Below, piece by piece: positions 62,131 to 64,000 of a DNA stretch of 64,000 nt. A program made the position numbers and the translations under genes. The stretch is from JBEVOS01 sp044226655. GTDB taxonomy: Bacteria > Pseudomonadota > Alphaproteobacteria > Caulobacterales > Aquidulcibacteraceae. Positions within the stretch are counted from its first letter, which is position 1; each line of letters begins with the position of its first letter. Below the pieces are notes generated by a model. It searched no databases. It had not been told where the DNA came from and worked only from the letters and a program-made list of their open reading frames with translations. Location of the stretch: NCBI GenBank assembly GCA_044226655.1, contig JBGAGO010000006.1:95346-159345 (forward strand), written 5' to 3'.

Positions 62131-63558
62131 ATGGCCGAAAAAATGCTGAAATTCACGCAGGCGGCCGGCAAGGGGCCGGACAAGCGTGACGCCGCGACGC
62201 GCCGGGGCGATTTCTTCGAGGTCTATGGCGAATTCATCGCCGCCAAGGCGGAAGATCAGGCGGCGCGCTGCTCGCAATGCGGCGTGCCATTCTGTCAGTC
62301 TCACTGTCCTTTACAGAACAATATCCCGGACTGGCTGAAGCTGGCGGCGGAGGGACGGCTGGAAGACGCCTACGCGCTCTCGGCGGCGACCAATTCCATG
62401 CCCGAAATCTGTGGCCGCATCTGCCCGCAGGACCGGCTGTGCGAAGGCGCCTGCGTGATCGAGCAATCGGGCCATGGCGCGGTGACGATCGGCGCGGTCG
62501 AAAAATATCTGACGGAGACGGCGTGGGAGAACGGCTGGGTCGAACCGCTCACGCCGGGCCGCGCGCGCGGGCAGAGCGTGGGCGTGATCGGGGCGGGGCC
62601 GGCGGGACTGGCGGCGGCGGAGAGTCTGCGCCTGCGCGGCTATGACGTGACGGTCTACGATCGCCATGATCGCGCGGGCGGGCTGCTGATCTACGGCATT
62701 CCGAATTTCAAACTGGAGAAGAAGGTCGTCGCGCGGCGCGTGGCGCGGCTGGAGGCGGGCGGAATCGTCTTCAAGCTCAACACCGAGATCGGGCGCGATC
62801 TTTCCTTCGCCGATGTGCGCGCGGCGCATGACGCGGTGCTGATCGCCATCGGCGCCTATCAGGCGCGCGCGCTCGATCTGCCGAACGCGAAGGGCAAGGC
62901 CGTGCTGCCGGCGCTGGATTATCTGATCGCGGCGAACCGTGCGGGCCTGGGCGATGAGATCGACGACGGCGTGGGGCTCGATGCGCGCGGCAAGCGCGTC
63001 GTCGTGATCGGCGGCGGCGACACGGCGATGGATTGCGTGCGCACGGCGGTGCGCCAGGGCGCCAAGAGCGTCACGTGTCTTTATCGGCGCGACCGGGCCA
63101 ACATGCCGGGCTCGCAGCGCGAGGTGACGAACGCGGAAGAAGAAGGCGTGGTGTTCGATTGGCTGGCGGCGCCGAAGGAATGGCTGGGCGCGCGCAAGCT
63201 GTCGGGCGTGCGCGCCGCGCGCATGCGGCTGGGCGCGGCCGATGCGTCGGGCCGCGCGGCGCCGGAAGAGGCTCCGGACGGCCTCTATGATGTGCAGGCC
63301 GATCTGGCGATCGCGGCGCTCGGCTTCGATCCGGAAGACGTGCGCGGGCTTTGGCGGGCGCCCGATCTGGCGGTGAACCGCTGGGGCGCGCTGAAGGTCA
63401 ATCCGATGACGATGGAGACGTCGCTGCCGGGCGTTTACGCGGCGGGCGATATCGTGCGCGGCGCTTCGCTCGTGGTGTGGGCGATCCGCGAAGGGCGCGA
63501 TGCGGCGGAGGCGATCCATCAGAGCTTGAGCGCGCGCGTGCGCGTGGCGGCGGAGTAG
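62131..63558 (+). CDS. gltD: glutamate synthase small subunit (NADPH)
   Basis: A 475-residue flavoprotein that feeds electrons from NADPH to glutamate synthase. Cys motifs for two 4Fe-4S clusters are CSQCGVPFCQSHCP and CGRICPQDRLCEGAC. An FAD site VGVIGAGPAGLAAAESL and a second nucleotide site VVVIGGGDTAMDCVRTA follow, with the GDI motif in VYAAGDIVRGASLVVWAI. The large subunit gltB is not in the window, so gltB is elsewhere or upstream genes were lost. Confidence 0.93.
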   Translation: MAEKMLKFTQAAGKGPDKRDAATRRGDFFEVYGEFIAAKAEDQAARCSQCGVPFCQSHCPLQNNIPDWLKLAAEGRLEDAYALSAATNSMPEICGRICPQDRLCEGACVIEQSGHGAVTIGAVEKYLTETAWENGWVEPLTPGRARGQSVGVIGAGPAGLAAAESLRLRGYDVTVYDRHDRAGGLLIYGIPNFKLEKKVVARRVARLEAGGIVFKLNTEIGRDLSFADVRAAHDAVLIAIGAYQARALDLPNAKGKAVLPALDYLIAANRAGLGDEIDDGVGLDARGKRVVVIGGGDTAMDCVRTAVRQGAKSVTCLYRRDRANMPGSQREVTNAEEEGVVFDWLAAPKEWLGARKLSGVRAARMRLGAADASGRAAPEEAPDGLYDVQADLAIAALGFDPEDVRGLWRAPDLAVNRWGALKVNPMTMETSLPGVYAAGDIVRGASLVVWAIREGRDAAEAIHQSLSARVRVAAE

Positions 63559-63563
63559 GCGCG

Positions 63564-63956
63564 ATGGCCGCTCCTTCCGGCGCGCTGACGGCGATCTTGC
63601 CGTGCAACGACCTCGATGCGTCCGAGCGCTTCTACAATCGGCTGGGCTTTGCGCGGCCGGCGAGCGAGAAGCCGGCGCCTGGCGAGGAAGATACGTATCG
63701 CATGCTGGCGAACGGGCGCGGCGGCTTCCTCCATCTCACCGATGCGGTGGAGGGCTGGCTGATCCCTGGGCGCAATCCGTTCGGGCTCTATCTTTACGTG
63801 GACGATGTCGATGCGCTCGCCGCGGGCTTTGCGGGTGAGACGCTCGAAAACAACGGCCCCGAGCACAAGCCGTGGGGCATGTACGAATTCTCGCTCTCCG
63901 ATCCGGACGAAACGCTTGTCCGCGTCGGTTGGCCCAGCCGGTTGATGAAACCATGA
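63564..63956 (+). CDS. VOC-family (bleomycin-resistance-like) protein
   Basis: A 130-residue VOC protein. The N-terminal module is LTAILPCNDLDASERFYNRLG, the second module LYLYVDDVDALAAGFAG, and the closing motif PWGMYEFSLSDPDETLVRVGWP. This is the dimeric glyoxalase-fold scaffold that binds metal or drugs. It starts five bases after gltD, so is likely co-transcribed with it. Ligand unknown. Confidence 0.82.
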   Translation: MAAPSGALTAILPCNDLDASERFYNRLGFARPASEKPAPGEEDTYRMLANGRGGFLHLTDAVEGWLIPGRNPFGLYLYVDDVDALAAGFAGETLENNGPEHKPWGMYEFSLSDPDETLVRVGWPSRLMKP

Positions 63957-63971
63957 CCGAATCGCACAAGC

Positions 63972-64000
63972 ACGCCCCCTCCCCGCGAGGGGAGGGGGAA
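63972..64000 (+). repeat. palindromic repeat cut by the window end
   Basis: CCCCTCCCCGCGAGGGGAGG is the same hairpin as at 13793-13826; the tail continues beyond the window. Confidence 0.8.

Noticed and set aside
63954..64000. Possible small gene start overlapping the VOC stop
   Set aside because: It runs straight into the palindromic repeat and has no conserved sequence within the window.

Overview
The window is 64 kb of a GC-rich, gene-dense alphaproteobacterial chromosome. The argJ / PpiC-type foldase / secA block, ornithine decarboxylase beside a deoxyhypusine-synthase homologue, a phosphate-porin + pst cluster and a UCGCU-type thermosensor on a small heat-shock gene suggest a member of the Caulobacterales or a close relative. 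The species cannot be fixed from the sequence. No rRNA, tRNA, CRISPR array, integrase or transposase was seen. The content is mostly housekeeping, with many short palindromic repeats between genes.

Layout. 1-8.5 kb (minus strand): a MaoC-like protein cut by the window edge, an Anbu-type proteasome-like operon (ATP-grasp, alpha-E, Anbu), then a lipid/CoA group (crotonase, VOC protein, GMC oxidoreductase, acyl-CoA ligase). 8.6-18.4 kb (plus): a giant alpha-2-macroglobulin with its usual partner pbpC, LtrA, and a PI-PLC-like lipoprotein. 18.4-21 kb (minus): mono-haem cytochrome c, TPR protein and a hypothetical. 21.1-26.6 kb (plus): subtilisin-like lipoprotein with a prodomain-like partner, an alpha/beta hydrolase, and a double ATPase of the Dpp/Yej type without permeases. 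26.9-27.5 kb: hsp20 with a sigma-32-like promoter and a ROSE-like leader. 27.6-31.8 kb: methyltransferase-like lipoprotein, SCP2 + lipase, PhnB-like protein, PAP2 phosphatase and a GST. 31.8-33 kb: a fluoride riboswitch controlling crcB and a CDF-like transporter. 33.1-34.9 kb: a lower-GC patch with a probably frameshifted reductase and a lone membrane-anchored hypothetical.

34.9-37.8 kb is a polyamine locus (ODC plus DHS homologue) whose leader holds two copies of a structured motif. 37.8-42.1 kb is a phosphate locus (porin, pstS, pstC, pstA, no pstB) preceded by Pho-box-like repeats and followed by a convergent GT4 glycosyltransferase. 43.3-46.8 kb is a degenerate HepT-like gene translationally coupled to putA, which carries a palindromic repeat pair inside its reading frame. 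46.8-50.4 kb holds gluQ, an esterase, an HNH protein and small unknowns. 50.6-57.4 kb is flp pilin / mutT / lipoprotein / argJ / foldase, divergent from secA. 57.4-64 kb contains a DUF559 nuclease framed by duplicated repeat pairs, a duplicated-domain periplasmic protein, an NDUFA9-like protein, uppP with a DUF488 gene, gltD and a VOC protein.

The most interesting signals are a family of modular palindromic repeats (hairpin A, interchangeable hairpin B with compensated stems, G-rich tail) that lies between genes, supplies the pbpC ribosome-binding site, was inserted in frame into putA and flanks a DUF559 nuclease gene; the fluoride-responsive operon that includes a CDF-like transporter; the tandem structured ODC leader; and the active-site-less HepT-like protein coupled to putA.
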